From contig JAZGTN010000064.1 in assembly GCA_037783415.1 (NCBI GenBank), positions 4,451,001 through 4,515,000 of the forward strand: 64,000 nucleotides of DNA, given 5' to 3'. Below the pieces are notes generated by a model that was given only the letters and a program-made list of their open reading frames with translations, was not told the DNA's origin and did no database searches. Position numbers and translations under genes: made by a program. Positions 11,196-22,840 of the stretch are shown here, piece after piece (positions within the stretch are counted from its first letter, which is position 1; the number at the start of each line of letters is the position of its first letter). The DNA is from Leptasterias polaris. Lineage: Eukaryota > Echinodermata > Asteroidea > Forcipulatida > Asteriidae.

Positions 11196-11387
11196 CTGGG
11201 CCCGATTTCTTAAAGCTGCTCAAGCACAAAAATTAGCCGAGAACATCACAATTATGCTTAACAGAATAAGGTTACCAACCAAACTACCATGCCACATGTA
11301 CAATTTGTGACTGGCATCCTGCTCAAAGCTGCTTAGCAGAAAAAGCAATATTTTCTGCTTAAGCAACTCTATGAAATCGGGCCCCAG
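11196..11387. mobile_element. MITE with CTGGGCCCGATTTC termini
   Basis: Begins CTGGGCCCGATTTC and ends GAAATCGGGCCCCAG; inner GCTGCTCAAGCA/TGCTTAAGCA blocks extend the inverted repeat. Relatives at 3352-3440 (cut by another MITE), 55884-56034 and 62087-62448. It lies just after NCAPG and may be in its 3' UTR. Confidence 0.75.
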
Positions 11388-12996
11388 TTCATTTTTTATT
11401 CAAGTTTTTGTTTTGAAACTGCCTTCCACAGCTGTCATTCAAGCGCGTTAAAGATAAAGTGAAACTTTGTAAAAGGTTTTCTAGTGTGTGTATAAAGATT
11501 TTGTTTTTAAGCACCGATATGTTTTATACTATTTGTGACGCTCCTGCGCCAAAAACAGACACTTCTCGGGAAAATATTGAAATAGTATTCAAAGTGAAAA
11601 CAACCGAAGCGTAAGTCTTGATATCAATGTGATGTGATGTCTTAACCCTTAAGAGACCATTCATTTCCGTTTAATTATCACAAAACACCCAGACATAGCT
11701 AGTGTTGTTAGTTTTTTATTGAAATTTTGTCAGTAAAAATCTCAGCATAAATGAAATGAAAGAGAAAATTAGTTTCTTGTTTTAGAAAGTGGGATACTAT
11801 GTCAACATACTACATCGGAAAATGTTGTATGTGGCCATGACCTTTACTTTGACCTCTTTATGTGAATAGAAGTAGGTTAAACTTTGCGGCCATTTATGGT
11901 CTCGAAAGGGTTAAACATTCTATATGTTGAGAAATACTTGCATTGCAGGCCTACATTAGGTGTCATTTGGAAGCTCTTTTTGCGCATTAATTTGATGAGC
12001 AAATAATGGCACTTTTGAGTTTTAGCAGGAATTGTATGTTTTTCCCACGGAGCATTGCGTTGTTAGGTTTTGTTTAAAATGAGGGACAGTATGTAATTGG
12101 CTCCTAGAATTTAGCTCGCTTGTTTCAATCCTAATAGAAAAGGATCATTTAAAATATAGCAAAAGTGCTAAAGAAAATAGCTTTCACTTATTTTGTACTT
12201 TCTTACAGCTTTTTTTTTTTTTATAATGCTTAATTAGTGTCCGCAGAAACATGTATTAAATTTGATTATTTGACTCCGGCGATTGCGGACAATGAAAGTT
12301 GTAATTATTTGTTTTGTAGTGTAAGGCAGTATCCGAATTGACGCAACACTGCCGGTAGATGAGTTTATGCACATTTACGCACTAAGAGCAGCTTTCGTCC
12401 AATGATCTGCCTAATTTTGGCTCAATGAGGGCGCTATTTGAGAGTGTGACATCATATGAAAGACGTCTATATAAAGAAATCCTGTTCTTTCATCGACTTC
12501 TCCAGTGATGAGGATCCCAGAAGCTCCTTGTAATCTATATCCAGGGGTTACCACAAAAAAGTGGAAATGCTATCATTTCAACATACAGGACCTCCTGAAA
12601 TTTGGATCCTAGTTTCAGATCTTTTTATCAGCAATGACGCTCACCACTGATTTAAACAGCATTCAGTTTTGATTTGTTTTTGGTTTTTTTATTGTTAAAA
12701 ATTTGTACACAATTAACAATCACAGTTTCTAATTGTAAAATATGCTCCATTCAGAATAGCCAATGTTTATTTTCGAAATTAGTTGACCCTCCTGCCCTCA
12801 TCTTCGATTCTTATAATATTGACACACCATTTAATATATTCTGTACACTGAAGAACAAAGTGATGAATCAAATGATACAGATATTTTTGATCGATGTTCT
12901 CCAAAATCTGGAGTTTTCAATGATTTTTCATCGCAACTTTGTAGTTGAACATGTTGAAAGAGGAGAGGAAACTTACGCCATTCCCCATCAGGGCCC
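11388..12996. other. Intergenic, AT-rich
   Basis: Mostly unique AT-rich DNA with no convincing gene. A block at 12485-12650 (GATGAGGATCCCAGAAG to TTGGATCCTAGTTTCAGA) recurs in diverged form at 51640-51790. Confidence 0.6.
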
Positions 12997-13243
12997 AATA
13001 ATTGGGCCCCAATTTCACGGCTCTGCTTACCGCAGAATTCTGCGCTTGCGATCACCATTCTCTGCTGACTGTGCAAGCGTTGAATTTCTGCACTAGCTGT
13101 GTAGGCCAAAAATGCCTAGTAACAGGGGGTAAGCTAAAATTCCATGCTAACCCGTGAAATACGCTTGACAGAAGTGCGGAATTCACTGCTACCGTAAGCG
13201 CCAATTCTTTGCTTACGGTAAGCAGAGCCATGAAATTGGGCCC
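12997..13243. mobile_element. MITE of the GGTAAGCAGAGCCATGAAAT family
   Basis: Left arm TTGGGCCCCAATTTCACGG then CTCTGCTTACCG; right arm CGGTAAGCAGAGCCATGAAA then TTGGGCCCA. About 30 bp of terminal inverted repeat, with interior GCGCTTGCG and GTAAGCGC also mirrored. Confidence 0.75.
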
Positions 13244-15130
13244 AGGCGTGAAGGTCATCTATTTATTGAAACAAGGCTAACTGATAACAATGAAACAGCA
13301 GAACAGACATGACAGATTACAAAAATGTTTGTGTATTTTTGTTCTTTTTAAGGGTCCCTCTTTTATTTAAATCTAAAACTAAACTTCGATTTTCAGTTGT
13401 TCTGGCATGTGAGTGCTCAGGATTTTTCCTGATTTCAGAATTTTCTCAAAACTTCCTTGAGCCTTCAAATCAGTGGCATATCTATTAAGGGGGGGGGCAT
13501 GTTCCCCCCTTTTTAAATCTTGACTTTTGAGATTTTGAAATTACCAGAGTAAAATATTTTCATTTTATAAGCTTTATTGTGATAGTTTCAAAGTTTTTTT
13601 CCCCATTTACACGCAGACAATGTTTTTTTTTGTTTTTTTTTACACTCAAGCTAGATTATCTTCCAAATAGTAAATGGCATAACAAGAGCGCTAAAAATTA
13701 GCTTGTTCGGGAAAAATACTAAAGGAAACTACATCTTTAATTGGTCAGAACTGCCCCAAGAAAAAATGGTGCACCTCCTTTTTCCTCCCTTGAAGTTTAA
13801 CCCTAGTTTCGGCGTTGCTTCAAATTTTCTGGAAAGAAGTAGAGCACTCACCAAATGGGAGAGAAAAATACTCCACATTGTGTCCAAACCTGTAGTTATG
13901 TATTTCTCGTGATGCAGAGAGTCTGGTAACTTTCTGAGTTGTAACATCTGAGCGATTCCTGGTCTAGATTTAAGGGTAACCCAGACCCCAAAACCATTTT
14001 TTTAAAATGAACTTTCACATTCTCATCTCATCCCAAGTTATATTATCTATTTTGACCCACCCACCCACATTTTTTAAATGTTTAAACATGAGTTGTTCTG
14101 AACGGCCTATTAAGTGTAGTTGTTCTGCAGAACAATATCTAAATTGACATACAAACAATGAGACTGAGTTGCACTGGATTTGTTTCAAAACACAAAATAT
14201 TATTAAATTTTACAAAATATTATCGGTCCCTACTGCAATTTATTTTAAGTTAAGACATTTTATGGGACGCATAACATTGATAAGAATGAAAATATAAATG
14301 TTCAACGATTTTCACATAACTTACATGGTATAAAAATGGTCATGGTGGAAAACTTCCCCTTTAATCGTTTTTGACTGAAATGCTGGGGGTTTTTAAAATT
14401 AGTAAAATGTTTAGTTTTGATCTCGCGAGTCCGAGACTCCGATTTTGAAAACAGTGATGAGGTGTGGTTTTTTCGCACTATTTCGTGACTTCGATGACCG
14501 ATTGAGCTGAAACTTTTACAGGTTTTGTAAATTCATGTTTAAGTTGATACTGGTATTTGACATGAATGTTTTGTTTGCCACGTTCTTTAGAAACAGAAGT
14601 AAACAAAAAAAAAATATTTTTTAATAGCAGCAAATAAAAGGCATCGACTGACGTTCACTTGATTTTAAATAAACGGAAAGCAAAATTAGCCGTAGAATAT
14701 AAAAAAACATTTCCTCGTTTTAATTGTTAGCAGGATTGTAATGTTTCTATGTTAAAAAAAGCCTCTATCGTGCAATAACAATTTCCCCCTTTTCTTCCAA
14801 TTATTGTCAAATATTGCTGCTTTTGCACCATCAAACCACTGTTTCTAGTTTTAAACAACCCGAATGCAGAATCGCGTCTGCTTTCAAGTTCAAAATCGAA
14901 ACACCTTGTATTTTTGTTTCTAAAGGCTGCTTTATAATCTTGATTTTTGCAAAATACAAAGACTACAAGTGTTTTAATTTCACAGTTGTTGACGTTTTTA
15001 TAGAGAAAAGAAAGTGCGCAAATGAATTTGGGGGTTTTCCAGTAGAAATCCCTAGTCCCCGCTGATTCTACAATTCTGTGGAAATGTCACTTGATTTTGC
15101 TTTGAGTGGGGGTATAATATTCTGTCATTA
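13244..15130. other. Intergenic between NCAPG and the forkhead gene
   Basis: No gene seen. A G-run faces a C-run at 13490-13512. From 14000 to 14580 there are pieces of the interspersed repeat with TTCGATGACC and GAGCTGAAA blocks also present near 3720, 21910 and 41400. Confidence 0.55.
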
Positions 15131-16276
15131 TTACTCAGCAATCTCCTGATGTGGATAGGCAAGCAAACTCCGAACGCTGAACCCATAGCGAGATGCACCT
15201 CGATTCCTCTGCCCTTGTTGAAAGCCTTCGTCCTGGGGAGATATGGTCCCACCCGGGACCGGAGCCGCCGTACTCTCAGCTTGGTTGGGCGTGGGGCTTG
15301 GAACCCCCACACCCTGCCCGAATTCGGCAAACCGTTTGTTGGCAAAAGCGGTGAAAGAAGCAATAATGGTTTCATTCTGGGACGACTGGAAGAGGCATGG
15401 CTTTTGTTCCGGGAGCGAGTCGGCACTCTGCACTTGGTGGCCATGGAGGATCGGAAAGGAGTGTCCCGTAGATGTAGCCCCATCAGACAGCAGGGTGACG
15501 GGTAACTTTGGGGCGGGAAGGATGCTGTCATTTGACTCAAGTTTGAAATCCTTGTGGAGCAGCTCCGAGTTTTCAGAATGTTCACCGTTGTTAGTGTTAA
15601 GTTGTCGGCGTTTGCGCTTTCTGCGGAAGTTGCCATTGTCGAACATCTTCTCGCAGTTGGGATCAAGGGTCCAATAGTGTCCCTTTCCCGGGTCGCTGTC
15701 TGCCCGAGCTACCTTGACGAAGCAGTCGTTTAGCGACAGGTTGTGCCGGATGGAATTCTGCCAGCCGGCTTTGGACTTCTTGTAGAAGGGAAAGTTTTCA
15801 GCAACATATTTGTAGATGCCACTGAGGGTGATCTTCCGCTCCCGGGCGGTCTGGATTGACATCGCAATCAGGGCTGAGTAGGAGTATGGTGGTCTGACCA
15901 TCCTGTAGAGTTCATGCTGGGCCGAGAGGGACAACCAGCCAAAGTCCGTTGATGGGAAAGCAGCTGGGTAGTGGCAATGCGCTGTGCTGACCGGGCTGTG
16001 CGTTGTGTGCGGGTAGCCACCGCCGCATACCGGGGGTGCCATGTATGGCGAGGGTGGGGGAGGCGTCCCAAGACTGTAGGCCGTGGATACGTTGGTCGCG
16101 AAGGCGGCAGGGCTAGTCCCCCCAAGCCACATCGACGGACGGCCTCGGTGGTAGGAAGACGTCATGGTGTAGTCAAAGGCTCCTGCAGGACTCGCTAGAT
16201 AACCCGGAGCCACCGCCTGTTGCTGCATAGGCCTACCCACTGGTGATGGGTACATGTTATGGAATGCCGGGTGCAT
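15131..16276 (-). CDS. FoxI: Forkhead box transcription factor, FoxI class
   Basis: Intact single-exon ORF of 381 residues ending in TAA. The start ATG is the first in its frame after an upstream in-frame TGA. The forkhead domain spans about residues 127-222, from [15 protein letters not shown] through recognition helix [16 protein letters not shown] (171-186) to the wing-2 basic stretch RRKRKRR. Class FoxI is inferred from the WLSL motif just before the domain, the run [20 protein letters not shown] and the C-terminal FSVRSLL motif. The N-terminus is rich in Pro, Tyr, Ser and Gly, an activation-type region. It should bind DNA in the nucleus; FoxI factors act in ectodermal and ion-transporting cell fate. 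It points toward NCAPG. The coding region is GC-rich, unlike its flanks. Another Fox class is possible but less likely. Confidence 0.9.
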   Translation of the reverse strand: MHPAFHNMYPSPVGRPMQQQAVAPGYLASPAGAFDYTMTSSYHRGRPSMWLGGTSPAAFATNVSTAYSLGTPPPPSPYMAPPVCGGGYPHTTHSPVSTAHCHYPAAFPSTDFGWLSLSAQHELYRMVRPPYSYSALIAMSIQTARERKITLSGIYKYVAENFPFYKKSKAGWQNSIRHNLSLNDCFVKVARADSDPGKGHYWTLDPNCEKMFDNGNFRRKRKRRQLNTNNGEHSENSELLHKDFKLESNDSILPAPKLPVTLLSDGATSTGHSFPILHGHQVQSADSLPEQKPCLFQSSQNETIIASFTAFANKRFAEFGQGVGVPSPTPNQAESTAAPVPGGTISPQDEGFQQGQRNRGASRYGFSVRSLLAYPHQEIAE

Positions 16277-17540
16277 ACTTGAACAGCTATGTCGCTTACC
16301 ACACCGACTTCATTAAGATCGAAACCAAAGATCGAGAACCAAATTTTTGTCTTTTACAGCCTGAGTGGGTAATCCTGTAATGTTGTCACATCAAGGTTTT
16401 CCTTGTGGAATGCAAACCTAATTAACCATCGCTCTACCCTCATGACTGAAACACAGCACAGTCCAACAAAAACCACTTCAAGCCGCCAATCAGCTTTCAG
16501 TACTTTTCCAGAAGTTTTTTCAACGCGTACTTTTTGACCAATGAAGTTCGCTCCTTCGTCCATACGTCACTGTCTGTTTTCACGTCGTGCAAATGACTGC
16601 AAAGATTATAGTATTTGTACATGAACCACGCATTCCCGCCAAATGTTTGTATTGTGATAATAGTTTTGTGTAGCGATACACAACAATATTTACACCAAGA
16701 TAAAAATGCCTAATGAGCCAACTCAGTCTGAAAATGGTCAAGAAATTATGAGTATTTATTTCAGCTCATGCAGTTCTGGTGAACAGAAAAGTATATCCTG
16801 TGATTGTCTCAAGGTCGTAACTTGGAGCACTGACGGTTTAATTAATACATTTATCACAGACAACTGTCATAAAACGTGTAGTCGGGCTTTCTTTTTAGTC
16901 TCGTTACAAGAAGTAAACTGTGATTTGAAATATATTTCAGGGATTTTCTTTATTGAAAAAATAACCAATCTCTTATTTCAGTGACAAAGAAAACTTATAG
17001 GTAGGTTCTATCATAGACAATTTGTCGGTGCAGTAAAATGAGTTTGAACTGTACATTGATAAGTGGGTTTTTATGACTTGAGCCTGCTGTAAGTGTGTGT
17101 GCCGACAAAAACATATGAGTTTAACATGCTCCACTGGAGCGAAATACGTACATAAAACATTATTGGCTCAAAAAGTAGGGCAAAATGTATACGTGCTAAC
17201 GTTTATAGGGTATTCTATAAACTAGTTCATTGCCCAACAGTGGAGGAATGCCCACAGTAATACAAACATAATTCCTAAAGTGACATGAGCAATTGTGTCA
17301 TAATGTGCCAGTATTTATATTTTGGAGAGGATGGGACCGCAATAAAACGGTTGCCATAAAATACTGTTCTATTGTCGAGTTTTACTTCTAATCTGCTCAA
17401 AATAACGGTGTTCTTTAAATTACTTTGAGAGGCAGTATACTATGAGGTAATTTTGATCCTTAGGAACTGGAATGTTTCAAACATTCAAGGTAGGGGTTGT
17501 GGTCGTTTGTGTAAATACAGTTTCCCGTCATATAATTGCG
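16277..17540. other. Upstream region of FoxI and following intergenic DNA
   Basis: The likely promoter of the minus-strand forkhead gene lies just above 16276. I could not identify a TATA box or specific sites with confidence. Nothing else is supported. Confidence 0.45.
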
Positions 17541-17550
17541 TATTCAGTCC

Positions 17551-17795
17551 CGTCAATTTGGCACTGCACCGTCAATTTGGCGTTTCGGTCCCGTCAATTT
17601 TGTGCTTCAGTCTCGGTCAATTCTTGGTGTTTCGTCCCCAGTTTTGCGTTTCGGTTCCGGTCACTCTGTGTTTCGGCTTTGGTCAATTTGGTGTTTCGGC
17701 CCCGTCAATTCTGTGTTTCGGTGTTGGTCAATTTGGTGTTTCGGCCCCGTCAATTTTATGTTTCGTTGATGGTCAATTTGATGTTTCGGAGATCG
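17551..17795. repeat. Tandem array, about 22-bp unit
   Basis: About ten diverged copies of a unit near GTCAATTTGGTGTTTCGGCC. Alternate units resemble each other more, suggesting a 44-bp higher-order period at 17660-17760. All three plus-strand frames stay open across it, which follows from the repeat and is not evidence of a gene. Confidence 0.8.
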
Positions 17796-18429
17796 GCCCT
17801 GTCAACCGGCCGCAGCAGATACGGGATTCAGCCCCGTCCCTTTATGGCTCCATGCCTGGCTTTTTAACTCACGGGAATCTGTAATCTATTTGTTAAATTT
17901 AAGCCATGATTTTTCGAATTTGACTTTGGCACCGTTTCGGATGTGGCTTCCTCGAGTTAGTAAGAGCCATCAGCCTAAGCCAACTCACTACACCCGGACC
18001 CGTAGGCCTATCCAGTTCCAAAGGTTGGTCTGCCTGGCGTCCGTGCTCGTATGCATTACGCCCTGTCCGTGTGCATGACCGAAACCGTATAGCCCGGGCT
18101 CGCAACCCGATAGCATGGACTCCAAATCGTTGTTTCGTTCAAACTTATATTAATTACAAAAGATTGTTGTGTTTGTCCATGGTTTGTCCAAACTAAGATG
18201 CCGCAATCTGGGTCTGTATTTGCACTAAACACAATTATCCCTTGGGTACCCACAATAAAACGTCTGCCGGTGTATCTGCCAGGGGACCGAAACGATACGG
18301 GGCATGTTGTTAGTTTACGTTTAATTTGAAGAGATTTGTGACGGGGAATTGTAAATAGTACATGGGATAACATCGGGGTTTGCTTTGAGTTTGGGATGAG
18401 GTGACAGTGTAAGTTTGCAGACAGTTTGA

Positions 18430-19080
18430 TTTACTTATCTCTTACGGTTAGATAATAATTATTTTGCCAGTACGCCACTTTGAGCATTAGACGGCTCACG
18501 GACGACTTATATAGCCGTCCCATGGCACCAAATTTGACTAGTGTCCAATATCGGTTAAGTACGGAGTTCTGGCAGTGCCATCCCACATGTTGAAATCCTG
18601 AGATAGTTTACTGCAGGATGCTGACATCATAAACGAGAGATGAAGACATCCTTTGATGAATTATCTCTGGATGGCAACATTCTAAAGTAAAATGTCGTCT
18701 TCCCAATATATTTAACTTATAGGATGTCGACATCATGAAAGTAGTCGACTTACCGAGATAATTCAACGTGGTATGTCGAAGATGTCGAGAATCCCAGATA
18801 CATTTCTTGAGAAGTAACTATAAATGAATAAATAGTAAACTTGCGGGTACAACCATGTATTAAATATCTTTTGTTGGAGTGTTGGCTCTGAAAAGAGCCG
18901 GTGTGGTCTCGACGTTTCGAGCAGTATATACTCTGCTCTTCTTTATTGAAAACAAGAGGGCGTCAATTAAATTATTCTTTCGAAAACATATGAGCCCTGG
19001 TGACAAATCTTATAGATTGGGTTCGAATCCCGGTCGTGTATCAAGACACTTAAAACTATAACTGCTTCCCATCACCCAGG
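18430..19080. repeat. Repeat fragments, including a SINE head
   Basis: 18600-18800 resembles 10620-10860 (GACATC/GATGTC-rich blocks). 18850-18960 has AGTAAACTTGCGGGTA and the hairpin GGCTCTGAAAAGAGCC, both recurring at 63490-63530. 18985-19080 reads GGGTTCGAATCCCGG (perfect B box) and then AGACACTTAAAAC, a 5'-truncated tRNA-derived SINE in plus orientation. Confidence 0.5.
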
Positions 19081-19324
19081 AGTAAATGAGTATAACTGCA
19101 ATGGGGGATTGTTGATTTGAATGATAGGCAACATGTGGGCCGATTTGGCTGCCGGTGCTGCATACTCTAAGGAGTTGAGATGGTATCCGGAATGCTTAGG
19201 GCCAGATAAACATTGTATAATAAATATTGTTACTCATTTTGGGAAGCCTTGTCCCGAAGAAGTACATAAGACACATCATTATTGGTTTGCTTTCTCCAGA
19301 AACACTTCTCTGCGACAAAAGGGT

Positions 19325-19925
19325 CTTAAAGGTAGTGTATACTTTTGGTAATAGACCCTTCCCATGAAATATGCTAATTACATTCACGCATGCGTACAGA
19401 CCCTGCTGGTTGGCAAACGCCATAGAGTTGTGCACTAAGTAGACGCACAAGCGCGTCTGCGTCACGCCACCATCAGCCCCACACAAAAAGGGGCAATGTT
19501 CCATCATTTTGCCAACCAGCGGTGTAAGTGCGCACGCGTGATGTGCAATTTAAATATTTCATGGGAAGGGTCTATTACTCCACAAGTTAATGACCATAAT
19601 TACCTGGTAAAGAGCACTGAGGAGCTTTTGTTATAACAACGTTAGAAGTTACCCCTTTGAAGTAGTTTTACCGAAAGGTAATACTTTGAGTCACCCCAAA
19701 AATTGAATCTAAGAAAGGCTTCAGGCATTAGGCATTTTTGAAGCATCTGAAAGCACACAATTGTTTTTTCAATCATTATTTTTCTTGCAACTTCGATGCG
19801 ATGAGCAATTGAGCCCAATGATTTCCATGGGTTTCAGTTATTTAATGCATATGCTGGGATACACCATGAGTGGCGATACTGGTCTTTGATGACATTTTTC
19901 AAAAGTATACCCTAGCTGACTTTGA
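19325..19925. mobile_element. MITE interrupted by a second MITE
   Basis: The outer element has CTTAAAGGTAGTGTATAC at the left and a matching CAAAAGTATACC...CTTTGAG end at the right. It is a diverged member of the CTTAAAGGCACTGG family, with GCAACTTCGATG and CATATGCTGGGATACACC inside. It is split at 19349-19577 by another element. Confidence 0.65.
19349..19577. mobile_element. Nested MITE with TAATAGACCCTTCCCATGAA termini
   Basis: Left TAATAGACCCTTCCCATGAA and right TTCATGGGAAGGGTCTATTA are perfect inverted repeats of at least 20 bp. Inside, CTGGTTGGCAAA and TTTGCCAACCAG extend the mirror symmetry. It splits the element at 19325-19925. Confidence 0.85.
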
Positions 19926-21667
19926 GTATAATAAAACCTTAAATGCCGAAAGCGTCTTGCATAGACGACTTTGCTGATCTGTGTAACTTCAATATCAAGA
20001 GAACAACAGAGTTCCCAGTATAATGAAACCGTAACCTTTCCCCCTTTTTTATTTTTTATTTTTTTTCGTTCACCCAAATGAGAAAAAAAAAGTTCGAAGT
20101 TCGAGATTGAGTTTCCCGCCACTTTTGTATAGAGACAAAAAAACTTCTCGCCGGATGGAATTTCCGAAACAGGACTCCATGGCCAAGTGTAGTTCCTTTG
20201 ATTGTCGCGGATACAAACCACGACAGTTTCCCGTAAACAAGTCTCCTCCAACCTTTTGAGCCTCGGACCCACCCACAAACTCGGCGGTGTCAGTTGCGCC
20301 CTGCGCCAGCCAACTGTAAACACATAAACACCGCTAGGTATTGCCCCCTGAAGGTACACGACTCTGCGCTGTTATTGCATATCAATGTGATGTTTACAAT
20401 ACTTGGTTTTGTTGTTGTTTGGTATAGAGAAATGAGACCCCTAAACACGAATGAGTTGTACGCTGAATTCAAATTCTAGTGTTTCCAGTTGACCTGGTCA
20501 TGGGGCCACAGACGCAGGAGAGGAATTGTTTTACTTGTGTAGAAAAATGTCGTAAACATTACTACCAGCCACAAAGAATGTCGATAGTAGGCCTACTTGT
20601 TTAGTTTACACGCTATTTTATCATATAAACTATAAAAATTTACCTAGCCTTGCTATACAAAGCCTCGACTGGAACCCTTATGGTGCTAAGTAAAACGTAA
20701 TCTTGAAAAGGTCCGGCGAGCGGCAAGGTTTGAGGGCAACGAGGAAACACGCAGTGTCTTTACCATGATCAAATAGCTTTGATGACTCTCTCCACTTGAC
20801 TCTCTCAAAATTAACATATATATTATTAGACTCTCTACATGATTGTATATGGACAATAATATGGGACAACACTCACGTCTCGTTTACAATCTTATTAACA
20901 ACCGGCTAGCTATTAATTTGTAAACTCCACATCATCCAACCAAGGCGAACTCACGAACTATGCCTAAGACAGGAAAACTCAGGTAAAATGGGGGCAGTCA
21001 CTCTTCTCCGAGTCCATCAGTAATTGTGGAATAAATCTCACTCAAACCCATAGGAACCAATGCTAAATGATAAATATTCAAAAATACTCAACAAATTGTG
21101 TAAGTCTCTCAGCCTCTTGAAAACCAATCAAACATGTTTTTTGACGACTGAACTTCAGAATTCTTTTCAATAATTTGGCAGGTCAGCCGTTTGGAATTTT
21201 TGCTAACTACCTCAGAAAAATTATTAAAAAAAACGAAAAAATGTGCTTTTTCCCAAAACCGACTTGCTGCCACTTCCTCCCCGTTCAAATAGGACCAACT
21301 TTAACGCCTACATTTTATCAAGTCTCCTCAAAAGTTGAAGCACAGAACCCCCGGGTTGTGATAGATTCTTATATTTACGCAATCTATTAATTGCATTACC
21401 CCCAAAACGTTATAATTCAAAATAGTGGGTTAACAAAATAATTATGATAATGAGCTTGGCGCATGAATATTGGCCCATTTAGTGTGGTGCACCCAGTACG
21501 TACAAAGTGTTAGGATTCAATTCACACAGCCTTGAATTTAAAGTAACCTATAACAAAACCGATCAGGCTGGAACTGGATTGGAATATCTTATATTCCCAT
21601 CAAAAGTTGAATAAGACTTTATAAACAGGTCCAGCTGGAATCCAGCAGTCTAAAGACAACGGAAGCT
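19926..21667. other. Intergenic
   Basis: No gene supported. A block at 21085-21185 (AAATGATAAATATTC, TAAGTCTCTCAGCCTCTTGAA, GGCAGGTCAGCCGTT) recurs at 24640-24770 next to the LTR element. These are copies of one repeat. Confidence 0.5.
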
Positions 21668-22033
21668 ATTAAAGGCACTGAACACGTTTGGTAATTACTC
21701 AAAATATATTATTAGCATAAAAACTTACTTGCTAACCAGCAACGGAGAGCTGATGATAGTATAAAACATTGTGAGAAACCACTCCCTCTGAAGTAACGTA
21801 GTTTTTGAGAAAGAGGTAACTTCTCACTAAAATAATAAAAGACTTCATGCATGAAGCATTTTATTAGCATCTGAAAGCACACAAGGGTGTTTTTTCTTTC
21901 TTTATTTTCTTGCAACTTCGATGACCGATTCAGCCCAAATTTTCACAGGTTTGTTATTTTATGCATATGTTGGGATACACCGAGTGACAATACTGGTCTT
22001 TGATAATTACCAAACATGTTCAGTGCCTTTAAG
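21668..22033. mobile_element. MITE, CTTAAAGGCACTG family
   Basis: Starts TTAAAGGCACTGAACACG and ends CATGTTCAGTGCCTTTAA. The interior reads AACGGAGAGCTGATGATAG, CTCCCTCTGAAGTAACG and GCAACTTCGATGACC in the same order as the copy at 3443. Confidence 0.85.
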
Positions 22034-22202
22034 CATTGACATTCATGTATGTTGCCTTCATCCATGGATGAACATAGAGCATGGAGGAATCTATCTCTCC
22101 ATTCACAGACCGAGACAGAGTCCTGAAACATGGTGACCGCAGTCTAAAGACAAATGCATATTTACCCGTCACATCAAAGACTTATGAACATAGGCCTAGA
22201 AA

Positions 22203-22584
22203 CTTAAAGGCACTGAACATGTTTGGTAATTATCAAAGACCAGTATTGTCACTCGGTGTATCCCAACATATGCATAAAATAACAAACCTGTGAAAATTTG
22301 GGCTGAATCGGTCATCGAAGTTTCAAGAAAATAAAGAAAGAAAAAACACCCATGTTGCACAATATAATTTGTGTGCTTTCAGATGTTAATAAAAGGCTTC
22401 ATGCATGAAGTCTTTTATTATTTTAGTGAGAAGTTACCTCTTTCTCAAAAACTACGTTACTTCAGAGGGAGTGGTTTCTCACAATGTTTTGTACTATCAA
22501 TAGCTCTCCGTTGCTGGTAACCAAGTAAGTTTTTATGCTAATATATATTTTGAATACTTACCAAACGTGTACAGTGCCTTTAAG
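22203..22584. mobile_element. MITE, same family, inverted to its neighbour
   Basis: Same termini as 21668-22033, but the interior runs in the opposite direction (GGTCATCGAAG first, CTACGTTACTTCAGAGGGAG later). With 170 bp between them the two copies form a large inverted repeat. Confidence 0.85.
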
Positions 22585-22730
22585 ATTAATAATAATAAAA
22601 TCACGATTTAATATGTAAATTTATTACAGGTCGAAACTTTTTGAAATAGTTTTATTTCAGGGTTTTTGCCTGAGACGTTTGGTTTGAAAACAATATAAGG
22701 CCTATTGTTTGGCACAGCATAAAAAAATTA

Positions 22731-22781
22731 AAAACATGGAACGCTTCCGATTTTGCAATGTCATCCTTGGCGCAGGGGCAC

Positions 22782-22813
<32 letters not shown>

Positions 22814-22840
22814 ATGAATGTGTCGCCGAAGCTTCACGAC
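22731..22840 (-). pseudogene. U6 spliceosomal snRNA copy, probably a pseudogene
   Basis: On the minus strand it keeps AAAATTGGAACGATACAGAG, AAGATTAGCATG and GAAGCGTTCCATG followed by a T run, all diagnostic of U6. It differs where functional U6 is nearly invariant: extra bases in the CATG-GCCCC and GCGC-AAGG segments and a changed GACACGCAAATTC region. So I call it a dead or retrocopied gene. An AATAAAATA stretch lies about 25-30 bases upstream, where a U6 TATA box would be. Confidence 0.75.

Noticed and set aside
12674..13109. ORFs of 140 and 92 codons on opposite strands
   Set aside because: They run through AT-rich DNA and a MITE, with no conserved motif.
15149..15677. Plus-strand ORFs opposite the forkhead gene
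   Set aside because: Shadows of a GC-rich coding region; the minus-strand frame has the conserved domain.
17453..17884. Three overlapping plus-strand ORFs of 77-143 codons
   Set aside because: They are different frames of the 22-bp tandem array; open frames result from the repeat unit.
18870..18970. GAAACGTC next to a GAGCAG/CTGCTC stem, suggesting a hammerhead ribozyme
   Set aside because: The CUGAUGA core and a partner strand for the closing helix are missing; it is more simply a decayed repeat also seen at 63490-63600.
19114..19330. GNMWADLAAGAAYSK peptide resembling the end of a retrotransposon RNase H
   Set aside because: Too short, no other RNase H motifs nearby; could be chance.
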